DNA from: Spirochaetaceae bacterium UBA6089 | Lineage (GTDB): Bacteria; Spirochaetota; Spirochaetia; Treponematales; Rectinemataceae | Direction: 5' to 3' | Assembly (NCBI GenBank): GCA_002435985.1 | Contig: DIXD01000067.1 | Location: 1,794 to 9,694, forward strand | Length of the DNA stretch: 7,901 bases | Position numbers and translations under genes: made by a program | Part shown: piece after piece, positions 1-6,055 of the stretch | Layout of the letters: every line of letters starts with the position of its first letter | Position numbering within the stretch: the first letter of the stretch is position 1 | Notes under the pieces: generated by a model | Told to the model about the DNA's origin: nothing | The model's input: the letters and a program-made list of their open reading frames with translations, nothing else | Databases searched by the model: none

Positions 1-296
1 GAGAGGTCGAGGATGATGCCTTCCCATTCCTTGAAAGACTCAAGTCCATCGAAGGCGAAAATGTCGGGCATATCGCCCGCCGCATAGTCGGCCTTGAGCT
101 GAGGCCCCATGCCGCCGGATGTACCGCCGATAGACTTAATGACGACCGTGACGCCGTTTTTCTGTCCCCAGGCAGCGGCATAGGCCTTGAGCTGGGCATC
201 GATTTCGGGCTTGTTCTGCATGAGGGTAAGTTTTCCCGCACCAAACGCTGCCGTCGCTGTCAGCAGCACCATGAAAACCAATACAATTCGCTTCAT
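1..296 (-). CDS. ABC transporter extracellular solute-binding protein (family 1, sugar-type), N-terminal part
   Basis: This is the first 98 codons of a periplasmic binding protein; the rest lies beyond the left edge. It opens with a Sec signal peptide: MKR, then a hydrophobic core VLVFMVLLTATAA, with a likely cut after G19 (A17-F18-G19). No lipobox cysteine is present, so a soluble periplasmic protein is expected. The mature start (KLTLMQNKPEIDAQLKAYAA) and the later stretch GDMPDIFAFDG are typical of family 1 solute-binding proteins, which deliver sugars or similar solutes to an ABC permease. The start is fixed by the strong ribosome site AAGGAGGA (304-311), 7 bases before the ATG. A LacI-type palindrome at the promoter supports a carbohydrate substrate, but the actual ligand cannot be read. 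The permease genes presumably follow outside the window. Confidence 0.88.
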   Translation of the reverse strand, partial: MKRIVLVFMVLLTATAAFGAGKLTLMQNKPEIDAQLKAYAAAWGQKNGVTVVIKSIGGTSGGMGPQLKADYAAGDMPDIFAFDGLESFKEWEGIILDL

Positions 297-318
297 ACTG
301 TCTTCCTCCTTACAATGC

Positions 319-330
319 TTAACCGGTTTA
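319..330. promoter_or_regulatory. LacI-family-type operator (TTAACCGGTTTA)
   Basis: This is a near-perfect palindrome around a central CG: five of six base pairs match, the exception being 320/329. LacI/GalR family regulators commonly bind such AT-flanked, CG-centred sites. It lies over the predicted transcription start (about 327) of the leftward solute-binding protein gene, where a bound repressor would block initiation. The regulator gene is not in the window. The assignment is inferred from the pattern and position. Confidence 0.6.
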
Positions 331-333
331 ATT

Positions 334-361
334 ATGATATCACAAAATTCCGTGTTGTCAA
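334..361 (-). promoter_or_regulatory. Sigma-70 promoter of the solute-binding protein gene
   Basis: On the minus strand a perfect -35 box TTGACA (361-356) is followed after 16 bases by TATCAT (339-334). Transcription should start near 327, giving a leader of about 30 bases that contains the AAGGAGGA ribosome site. The -35 box begins only 32 bases past the 3' end of the tRNA gene, and no terminator is visible between them. Confidence 0.75.
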
Positions 362-392
362 GGATTGATTGTAACCGCAATAATCTTCGGTA

Positions 393-466
<74 letters not shown>

Positions 467-481
467 GAAAAAGTACGTGAA

Positions 482-511
482 ACATTAGCTGAAAATTGCA
501 GCATCTGTCAA
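482..511 (-). promoter_or_regulatory. Candidate promoter of tRNA-Arg
   Basis: On the minus strand TTGACA (511-506) is separated by 18 bases from TAATGT (487-482), which lies 15 bases before the tRNA 5' end. The -35 box is perfect; the -10 box is moderate. It points away from the carrier promoter at 528-556, so the two form a compact divergent pair. Confidence 0.55.
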
Positions 512-527
512 TGTACGATGCACAATA

Positions 528-556
528 TTGACCTAGGCATGCGGCGGCGCTATGCT
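528..556 (+). promoter_or_regulatory. Candidate promoter of the SDF carrier gene
   Basis: TTGACC (528-533) and TATGCT (551-556) are spaced by 17 bases. Transcription would start near 563, only about 4 bases before the ATG at 567. This would rule out the upstream ATG at 552 and imply an almost leaderless message, which fits the lack of a Shine-Dalgarno sequence before either ATG. Confidence 0.5.
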
Positions 557-566
557 TTTTGCCACA

Positions 567-1796
567 ATGAAACTCTGGCTAAAATATGCGTTGGGCATCG
601 TTATGGGTACAATATTGTATATAGCGCTTCCGCCCAGCATGGCCGACGGAACCCCTGCGATCTCCTTTCTTGCAGAGCTTTCTCTCAGCATCGGTGGTTA
701 TGCACTTATCCTGACGCTCGCCGCGGGTATTCCCATCTCGGTATTTCGACTCTCGGAATCGCACCGATTCTCCACAATCATGTCCTCCGGAGTAGTCTTT
801 TTTGCCGTGAGCCTCGTGGTGGCGGCGGGTCTCGGCCTCGCAGCAGCCCTGATCTTCAGGCCTGCGCCTCTGCCCCTCATATCAGACAACGGTGTCATGC
901 AGACGCTCAGTCCCTTCGATCTGATCCGTTCGATCTTCCCCGCCAGCATTTTCTCCTCTTTTTCCGGCTCCGCAACATGGTTTTTACCGCTTGCGCTCTT
1001 CATGTTGGCGTTCGGACTTGCACTCTCGCACGATCCTGTGATGTCGCGTCCCCTTATTCCCGTGCTCGATGTCATCTCACGTGCCGCATACCTCATCAAT
1101 GCTTTTATTTCGGAAATATTGGGTATCCTTCTCATCCCCATCTCTCTGTATCGGTTGCTGGAACTAAGAGATATGGGAATGCTCTCTGAATACAAAGGCA
1201 TCCTCGTCTATTCCGCTTCCGCGACGATCGTCTTTCTGTTGGTAATTTTCCCGATTTTCTATCGAGTTTTAGGTGGCAAGTCCAATCCCTACATCCTTCT
1301 CTACAGCATGACGGGCCCCTTGTTCGCCACTGCGGCATCGGGGAGTATTTTCTTCTCATCGGGAACTGCGCTCCGGCACATATCCGAGAGCCTAGGCATA
1401 AAGCGCAATACCAACGCAGTCATCTTCCCTCTCGCCCTTCTGAGCGGACGGATAGGGAGCGTGTTTATCGTCGCATCCTCATTCATTGCGATGTTCCTAT
1501 CCTATTCCAGGAACATCCCCGGTGCAGACCAAATTCTCCTGTTGCTCATCATAGTGCCGTTTTCGGTTCTTGTCGGCGCAGCCGGCATTCGCAGCGATAT
1601 TCTCGTGATGCTCTCTCTCACCTGCATTCTGTTTGGTCAGGGGTTTCAAAATGGAGCGAGCCTGCTCGTACCTGTCGGCCTTCCCCTCTCGACATGTGCG
1701 GTGCTGCTCGACGGCGCATGGATGGTGTACTCCACTGCTCTCATTGCAGAGCATCATGGAGAACGCACTATCAAAAAAGCGAGGAATTTTATATAA
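567..1796 (+). CDS. SDF-fold (dicarboxylate/amino acid:cation symporter family) membrane carrier, divergent
   Basis: This encodes 409 residues, the usual length for the family, and is strongly hydrophobic with many membrane segments. The N-terminus MKLWLKYALGIVMG and the C-terminal half, an HP1-like serine/glycine loop (about 255-277) followed by PLALLSGRIGS and then LLDGAW, point to the sodium:dicarboxylate/glutamate carrier fold. Lined up with archaeal GltPh from memory, NMDGT reads GRIGS (294-298). D394 is kept as D382, but R397 is W385, T398 is M386, N401 is S389 and D405 is I393. The canonical sodium and acidic-amino-acid sites are therefore mostly absent, so neither the substrate nor sodium coupling should be assumed. 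The start at 567 is preferred over ATG 552 because the best promoter's -10 box covers 552. No clear ribosome site exists for either. No terminator is seen before the next gene. Confidence 0.82.
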   Translation: MKLWLKYALGIVMGTILYIALPPSMADGTPAISFLAELSLSIGGYALILTLAAGIPISVFRLSESHRFSTIMSSGVVFFAVSLVVAAGLGLAAALIFRPAPLPLISDNGVMQTLSPFDLIRSIFPASIFSSFSGSATWFLPLALFMLAFGLALSHDPVMSRPLIPVLDVISRAAYLINAFISEILGILLIPISLYRLLELRDMGMLSEYKGILVYSASATIVFLLVIFPIFYRVLGGKSNPYILLYSMTGPLFATAASGSIFFSSGTALRHISESLGIKRNTNAVIFPLALLSGRIGSVFIVASSFIAMFLSYSRNIPGADQILLLLIIVPFSVLVGAAGIRSDILVMLSLTCILFGQGFQNGASLLVPVGLPLSTCAVLLDGAWMVYSTALIAEHHGERTIKKARNFI

Positions 1797-1824
1797 TCTG
1801 CGTATATTTGCAACTATAGTGCAC

Positions 1825-1853
1825 TTGACGACAAAGAGACCGATAATTAGGAT
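1825..1853 (+). promoter_or_regulatory. Candidate promoter of the ptsN-like gene
   Basis: TTGACG (1825-1830) and TAGGAT (1848-1853) are 17 bases apart, and the ATG follows 6 bases after the -10 box, so transcription would begin at the start codon. The same bases include AGGA (1849-1852), 7 bases before the ATG, which could instead be the ribosome site on a read-through message from the carrier gene. Both readings are possible. Confidence 0.4.
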
Positions 1854-1859
1854 ATACTT

Positions 1860-2312
1860 ATGGACCTCAAAAACTTATTGAAACCAGAACTGGTCACACT
1901 GAATCTCAGGGGCACAAATAAAGAAGAGATCATCAAGGAACTTGTGGACCTTGCGGCGCGCAGCGGCAAGGTATCGGACAAAGAAGAGGCTATCCGCAGC
2001 GTTTTTGAACGTGAAAATCGGATGAGCACAGGCATGAAACACGGCATCGCAATTCCTCACGGCAAGACGACCGCAGTACAAGAACTCGTCGCCTGTGTCG
2101 GGATATCTCCAAACGAAATCAATTTCGACGCGCTCGACCGCAAGGGCTGCCGAATTTTCATCATGACGCTGTCTCCGATCGATAAAACGGGCCCCCACCT
2201 TCAATTTCTTGCGGAAGTAGGGATGCTTTTCCGCAACGAAGAGAAGCGACAAGCCCTGCTCTCCGCAAAGACGCCCGAAGAGGTCGTTTCGATTCTTCTC
2301 GGCAACGCGTGA
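1860..2312 (+). CDS. ptsN: PTS EIIA domain protein, fructose/nitrogen-regulatory (PtsN) type
   Basis: This 150-residue protein is a single EIIA domain of the fructose/mannitol/Ntr type, with no EIIB or EIIC part. The phosphoryl-accepting histidine is H67 in MKHGIAIPHGKT; H61 in the same stretch is also conserved. The region RKGCRIFIMTLSPIDKTGPHLQFLAEVGMLF and the C-terminal helix are typical of the family. Stand-alone proteins of this kind receive phosphate from HPr or NPr and act as regulators rather than sugar carriers. The gene follows the SDF carrier by 63 bases on the same strand, so co-transcription is possible, although a candidate promoter sits in the gap. It converges on groES across a strong hairpin. 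The symbol is by family; orthology with E. coli ptsN is not proven. Confidence 0.85.
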   Translation: MDLKNLLKPELVTLNLRGTNKEEIIKELVDLAARSGKVSDKEEAIRSVFERENRMSTGMKHGIAIPHGKTTAVQELVACVGISPNEINFDALDRKGCRIFIMTLSPIDKTGPHLQFLAEVGMLFRNEEKRQALLSAKTPEEVVSILLGNA

Positions 2313-2343
2313 TCATGTGCCCGAATAACCTCTGTATACAATA

Positions 2344-2368
2344 AAGGCTGCGGCAAAACCGCAGCCTT
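2344..2368. terminator. Bidirectional Rho-independent-type terminator between ptsN and groES
   Basis: A perfect 10-base-pair stem, AAGGCTGCGG/CCGCAGCCTT, closes a CAAAA loop. It sits 31 bases after the ptsN stop and 21 bases after the groES stop on the other strand. Tails are only moderately T-rich in both directions (TTATATGAT on plus, TTTATTGTATA on minus). The convergent arrangement indicates a shared terminator. Confidence 0.85.
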
Positions 2369-2389
2369 ATATGATAGCACGCCGGTGTC

Positions 2390-2656
2390 CTACTGAAGGA
2401 TCGCAAGAATATCCGACATCTTTACGATTAGATGCTCCACACCATCGATTTTGATCTGGGTGCCTGCATACTTGTCGTACATCACTTCATCGCCGACATT
2501 GACTTTGATGACATCGGTATCAGTGCCGACCGCCACAACAACTCCAGTCTGGGTCTTTTCCTGAGCAGTCTGAGGAATAATGATGCCACCTGCAGTCTTG
2601 GTTTCACTTTCCTTAATCTTGACAAGGACCCTGTCTCCTATGGGCTTTACATTCAT
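2390..2656 (-). CDS. groES: Co-chaperonin GroES (Cpn10)
   Basis: This complete 88-residue GroES forms the heptameric lid of the cytoplasmic GroEL folding chamber. It begins MNVKPIGDRVLVK, the usual Cpn10 opening. The mobile loop spans about residues 16-32, with the GroEL-contacting hydrophobic triplet I25-I26-I27 inside GGIIIPQTAQEK. The later segment VGDEVMYDKYAGTQIKIDG is also standard. The start is supported by AGGAGG (2670-2665), 8 bases before the ATG. groEL does not follow: the message ends at the hairpin at 2344-2368. groES is therefore transcribed apart from groEL, as in known spirochaetes. No CIRCE element (TTAGCACTC-N9-GAGTGCTAA) was seen upstream. Confidence 0.97.
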   Translation of the reverse strand: MNVKPIGDRVLVKIKESETKTAGGIIIPQTAQEKTQTGVVVAVGTDTDVIKVNVGDEVMYDKYAGTQIKIDGVEHLIVKMSDILAILQ

Positions 2657-2713
2657 AGGTAACTCCTCCTGAAAAATGTGCGAAGATTTATTTGTGGTAG
2701 AGAACCGTGTTGA

Positions 2714-2742
2714 AATATAAAAAAACTATTCTCTCTGGTCAA
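2714..2742 (-). promoter_or_regulatory. Sigma-70 promoter of groES
   Basis: On the minus strand TTGACC (2742-2737) is followed after exactly 17 bases by TATATT (2719-2714). This gives a leader of about 50 bases ending with the AGGAGG ribosome site. Both boxes differ from consensus at one position. A vegetative promoter of this quality would give steady expression; no heat-shock operator is recognisable. Confidence 0.7.
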
Positions 2743-2821
2743 GCATAATTTCGGTTTTTTACCACGCAATGAACGGCACATATCGCCGCCCAATGAAAAA
2801 ATGGTTATATTTTTATGTGAC

Positions 2822-2873
2822 TGCAAGTGTGATCTTGCGATACCGATAAAACAGACCCAACAGCGCACTTGCA
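2822..2873 (+). repeat. Inverted repeat in the presumed ftsH leader
   Basis: The arms TGCAAGTG (2822-2829) and CACTTGCA (2866-2873) are perfectly complementary. Continuing inward, a T-G wobble (2830/2865) and a G-C pair (2831/2864) extend the stem to 10 pairs in RNA. The 32-base interior is AT-rich. The repeat ends 10 bases before the ftsH ribosome site. It could be an RNA hairpin in the leader or a two-site operator. No clear ftsH promoter was found; a TATATT at 2806-2811 could be a -10 box, with only a poor -35 (TCGCCG). Confidence 0.5.
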
Positions 2874-2883
2874 AATCATTCGT

Positions 2884-2889
2884 GAGGAG
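2884..2889 (+). promoter_or_regulatory. Ribosome binding site of ftsH (GAGGAG)
   Basis: GAGGAG lies 3 bases before ATG 2893 and 6 bases before ATG 2896. The second spacing is the more usual, so 2896 is taken as the start. An in-frame TTG at 2869 lies upstream of this site and has no ribosome site of its own. Confidence 0.7.
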
Positions 2890-2895
2890 TCAATG

Positions 2896-4947
2896 ATGCC
2901 ATCAAAAGGCAAAAACAGCTGGAGCCCAAATCAACAAAAAAAACCTGATAAAAACTCCGGGGGATCGAACAAAAAGCCGGGGATGCCGGAAGGGTTCCAA
3001 TTCAGGTTCTCGCTCGGCTATGTACTCGTCGCACTCATTGCCGTTTCTTTTTTCAATTATTTTCTTTTCAAGAGCGACACTTCAGTTATTCCATATTCGA
3101 CGTTCAAAGAGAAGATTTCGAGCGGCGAAATAAAGCGGGTAGAAATCGACAGCAATTACTATACCGGCTATTCGGATCCAAACCCTTCCGAGCCGGCATC
3201 TCCGCTTCCCGCAACAGCGAAACCCGGCGTGGTCTACAAGACTGTCCCAATCTCGGATCCTGAATTTACGGCCCTCTTAGACGAGAAAGGTGTGGTCTAT
3301 TCCGCATCTCCTCGAGAGGGGAATGCGATACTCTCGCTGCTTCTCAACTGGGTGCTTCCGTTTGCCATAATGTTTTTCCTGTGGCGAACGCTCATGAGCA
3401 GATTCATGGGTTCCAATTCGAACGTCCTCGCCTTTGGCCAAAATAAGGCGACGGTCGTTGCGGAGGGCGACATAAAGACACGGTTCACCGATGTGGCTGG
3501 TGTCGATGAGGCAAAGACGGAGCTCGTAGAGGTGGTTGATTTCCTCAAAAATCCTCAGAAATATACGGAGATCGGCGGGAAAATACCAAAGGGTGTGCTT
3601 TTGGTCGGCCCCCCGGGCACGGGCAAGACCCTGCTCGCGCGGGCAGTGGCGGGCGAAGCGAATGTCCCCTTCTTCAAGATGAGCGGCGCCGATTTTGTGG
3701 AAATGTTCGTCGGCGTCGGAGCTGCTCGCGTGCGGGATCTCTTCAAGCAGGCGAGAGAGAAGGCTCCTTGCATCATTTTTATCGACGAAATCGATGCGCT
3801 CGGCAGGTCGCGTAGCAGCGGCATCATCGGCGGCAACGATGAGCGTGAACAGACGCTCAATCAGCTGCTCGTCGAAATGGATGGCTTCGATTCGACAAGT
3901 GGACTCATCATCCTCGCGGCGACAAACCGGCCGGATGTGCTCGATCCCGCATTGCTCAGACCGGGGCGCTTTGATCGGCAAGTTCTGGTCGATAGGCCCG
4001 ACATGCTTGGACGCGAAGAGATACTCAAGATTCACAGCAAATCCATCAAGATGGACAGTTCGGTCGATCTTTCGAAGATCGCGCGGAGCACGCCAGGCTT
4101 TGTCGGCGCCGACCTCGCGAATGTGGTGAACGAAGCTGCGCTTCTGGCAGTTCGCGCGGGGCGCAAAAAAGTAAAGGAAGAAGATTTTCAAGCAGCGATA
4201 GAGAAAGTGGTCGCCGGTCTTGAGAAGAAAAACCGTATGATCAACCCGATGGAAAAGCGGATCGTGGCTGTCCACGAGACAGGCCATGCAATTACCGCAG
4301 CATTTACACCAGGCGCCGACCCCGTACGAAAAATCTCGATCGTCCCACGAGGATTCGGGGCACTCGGCTATACGCTTCAGATGCCGCTCGAAGACCGATA
4401 TCTTGTCACCGAGGAAGAGCTTCTCGGCCAGATCGACGTCCTCCTGGGCGGACGCGCCGCCGAAGAGCTCGTGTTTCATTCGATCTCGACCGGGGCAGCA
4501 AACGATATCGCCCGCTCCACTGAGATCGCAAAGCGGATGATCACAGACTACGGCATGTCCGAAAAGTTCAAGAACGTCGCTTTAACAAAGAGAGGCTCAG
4601 GCCTTCCAGGTTCCTCCCAGCAGATGATGGACCCCTTTACCACCAAGGAATACAGCGAAGAGACACAGCGCTACATCGATGAAGAGATAGCTTCGATGGT
4701 CGACCAGCGCTATAAGCGTGTGCTTGGCCTTCTCCAAGAAAAGCGCGAGTTGCTCGACCGCATTTCGACGCTTCTGCTCGAAAAGGAAGTGATCGAAGAA
4801 TCCGAATTTGCAGCGCTCATCGGAGAAGGTGGTGGAGAAAAAGCGATCACTGGACATGAGACCGCAGATGCGCTCGTTTTGTCGCCGGGCATGGTCGAGT
4901 CTGAAAAAACGCCTGTAACGCCTATAACGCCCATAGAGAAGGCATGA
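2896..4947 (+). CDS. ftsH: ATP-dependent zinc metalloprotease FtsH
   Basis: This complete 683-residue membrane AAA protease forms hexamers that extract and degrade membrane and short-lived cytoplasmic proteins. A basic, polar N-terminal tail of about 38 residues precedes membrane segment 1 (about 40-58). An extracytoplasmic domain of about 85 residues and segment 2 (about 144-166) follow. The AAA domain has Walker A GPPGTGKT (238-245), Walker B IIFIDEID (293-300) and the second region of homology ATNRPDVLDPALLRPGRFDR (342-361). The peptidase domain has the zinc site HETGH (460-464), with T where HEAGH is more usual, and the third ligand D537 in STGAAND. The C-terminus ends in a TPVTPITPI tail encoded by a tandem repeat. 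The gene is divergent from groES and is followed by the fab cluster; no terminator is visible after it. Confidence 0.97.
   Translation: MPSKGKNSWSPNQQKKPDKNSGGSNKKPGMPEGFQFRFSLGYVLVALIAVSFFNYFLFKSDTSVIPYSTFKEKISSGEIKRVEIDSNYYTGYSDPNPSEPASPLPATAKPGVVYKTVPISDPEFTALLDEKGVVYSASPREGNAILSLLLNWVLPFAIMFFLWRTLMSRFMGSNSNVLAFGQNKATVVAEGDIKTRFTDVAGVDEAKTELVEVVDFLKNPQKYTEIGGKIPKGVLLVGPPGTGKTLLARAVAGEANVPFFKMSGADFVEMFVGVGAARVRDLFKQAREKAPCIIFIDEIDALGRSRSSGIIGGNDEREQTLNQLLVEMDGFDSTSGLIILAATNRPDVLDPALLRPGRFDRQVLVDRPDMLGREEILKIHSKSIKMDSSVDLSKIARSTPGFVGADLANVVNEAALLAVRAGRKKVKEEDFQAAIEKVVAGLEKKNRMINPMEKRIVAVHETGHAITAAFTPGADPVRKISIVPRGFGALGYTLQMPLEDRYLVTEEELLGQIDVLLGGRAAEELVFHSISTGAANDIARSTEIAKRMITDYGMSEKFKNVALTKRGSGLPGSSQQMMDPFTTKEYSEETQRYIDEEIASMVDQRYKRVLGLLQEKRELLDRISTLLLEKEVIEESEFAALIGEGGGEKAITGHETADALVLSPGMVESEKTPVTPITPIEKA
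4909..4935 (+). repeat. Three tandem 9-base units at the 3' end of ftsH
   Basis: The units ACGCCTGTA, ACGCCTATA and ACGCCCATA encode TPV-TPI-TPI just before the FtsH C-terminus. They differ from one another by one or two bases. The in-frame repeat could vary in copy number without harming the enzyme core. Confidence 0.75.
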
Positions 4948-4950
4948 GCA

Positions 4951-4980
4951 TCGATAACAGATTTGTGACATTTTTACTAT
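4951..4980 (+). promoter_or_regulatory. Weak candidate promoter of the fab cluster
   Basis: TCGATA (4951-4956) and TACTAT (4975-4980) are 18 bases apart, each matching 4 of 6 consensus bases. Transcription would start near 4987, inside the palindrome at 4983-4997. The TTGACA inside that palindrome has no acceptable -10 box at the right distance. Confidence 0.3.
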
Positions 4981-4982
4981 TC

Positions 4983-4997
4983 TTGTCATATTGACAA
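4983..4997. promoter_or_regulatory. Perfect palindrome TTGTCA-TAT-TGACAA upstream of fabH, MarR-type operator candidate
   Basis: Six-base arms pair perfectly around a 3-base centre, 57 bases before the fabH start. TTG-N9-CAA symmetry is common for MarR-family operators, and MarR-family FabT regulates fab genes in some Firmicutes. The site fits a fatty-acid repressor operator by form and position, but no regulator gene is in the window. Confidence 0.5.
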
Positions 4998-5040
4998 TAA
5001 CCCATCCTCTGTGATTGACTCTATGTATCTCTGAAAATGA

Positions 5041-5046
5041 AAGGAG
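5041..5046 (+). promoter_or_regulatory. Ribosome binding site of fabH (AAGGAG)
   Basis: AAGGAG is 8 bases before ATG 5055 and only 2 bases before ATG 5049. The ATG at 5037 lies upstream of it. This decides for 5055 as the start codon. Confidence 0.85.
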
Positions 5047-5054
5047 AGATGCAT

Positions 5055-6032
5055 ATGTCTGTGGTGATCAGAGCGATATCTTCGTATGTGCCTCCTCTTC
5101 GTCTGACCAACGAGGAGCTCGCAGCACGTATGGATACCACCGATGAGTGGATTCGTTCCCACACCGGCATTAGGGCGCGGCACATTGCCCCCGACGGCAT
5201 GCAGGCAAGCGATCTGGCTGTAAATGCTGCCAAGAGCGCGCTGGAGAAGGCAAAAATCTCTCCGCACGATCTCGACTACATCGTGGTTGCAACCGCCACA
5301 CCCGATTATTTCGGCTTTCCGGCGACTGCTTGTGTTGTGCAGGATAAACTCGGGGCCTATGAGGCATCGGCCTTCGATGTGGCAGCCGGATGTACCGGTT
5401 TTGTCTACGCGCTCAATATCGCCTCGAGCATACTCGAGTCCTCGCATGGAGGCCATGCACTGGTCATCGGGGCCGAGTGTTTGAGCCGCGTTACAGATTG
5501 GAGCGATCGGTCCACTGCCGTACTCTTCGGCGATGGGGCAGGGGCAGCGATATTGTCTCGCATCGATGAGCCGGGTCGAGGCTGTCTCTCGTTTATCCTC
5601 GGTGCCGATGGGAGCGGTGCGAAAGATCTATACCTCGTTCAGCCGGAGAGGACACAGGCCTTTTCCCGGCAGACACCGATTGTCCCTACAATTTCGATGA
5701 ACGGCAAAAAAGTGTATGACTTTGCGGTGAAATCGATCACGCTTGCCATTGAGCGGCTTCTGCATAAGACTGCCTATCGCCTCGAAGACTTTTCGTGGAT
5801 TGTGCCGCATCAGGCGAATGCGCGCATTGTGCAGGCAGCCGCTAAGCGCTTTTCTATCCCTATGGAAAAAATTTACATGAATATAGAAGAATATGCCAAC
5901 ACTTCATCCGCGAGCATCCCCATTGCGCTTGCTGAGATGGATGAAAAGTCCCTCCTGAAACGCAATGATCTGGTGATGCTCGTCGGTTTCGGAGCGGGGC
6001 TGACCTATGGCGCGGCCGTCGTTCGATGGTAA
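5055..6032 (+). CDS. fabH: 3-oxoacyl-[acyl-carrier-protein] synthase III (FabH)
   Basis: This complete 325-residue enzyme condenses a short acyl-CoA primer with malonyl-ACP, the first step of type II fatty acid synthesis. The catalytic triad is visible: C113 in DVAAGCTGF, H252 in VPHQAN and N282 in YANTSSAS. The motifs TTDEWIRSHTGIR (28-40) and the C-terminal VGFGAGLTYGA are typical, and the length is close to the E. coli enzyme (317). The start at 5055 yields MSVVIRAISSYVPP, the normal beginning. The primer preference (acetyl or branched) cannot be read from the sequence. The gene opens the fab cluster, with fabF 23 bases downstream on the same strand. Confidence 0.97.
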   Translation: MSVVIRAISSYVPPLRLTNEELAARMDTTDEWIRSHTGIRARHIAPDGMQASDLAVNAAKSALEKAKISPHDLDYIVVATATPDYFGFPATACVVQDKLGAYEASAFDVAAGCTGFVYALNIASSILESSHGGHALVIGAECLSRVTDWSDRSTAVLFGDGAGAAILSRIDEPGRGCLSFILGADGSGAKDLYLVQPERTQAFSRQTPIVPTISMNGKKVYDFAVKSITLAIERLLHKTAYRLEDFSWIVPHQANARIVQAAAKRFSIPMEKIYMNIEEYANTSSASIPIALAEMDEKSLLKRNDLVMLVGFGAGLTYGAAVVRW

Positions 6033-6055
6033 ACTAGTATTGGGAGATACAACCT

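Noticed and set aside
1813..1820. Palindrome ACTATAGT between the carrier and ptsN-like genes
   Set aside because: It is short, AT-rich and without a T tract, so it is neither a terminator nor a convincing operator; such 8-base palindromes are common by chance.
2657..2895. Search for a CIRCE/HrcA operator or a small gene in the groES-ftsH gap
   Set aside because: No TTAGCACTC-N9-GAGTGCTAA pattern and no convincing short frame with a ribosome site were found; only the promoter elements and the inverted repeat stand out.
3277..4479. A 400-codon open frame on the minus strand opposite ftsH
   Set aside because: It lies wholly antisense to the AAA and peptidase domains of ftsH, is rich in H, R, E and C as expected of a reversed reading of G+C-rich codons, and has no recognisable domain.
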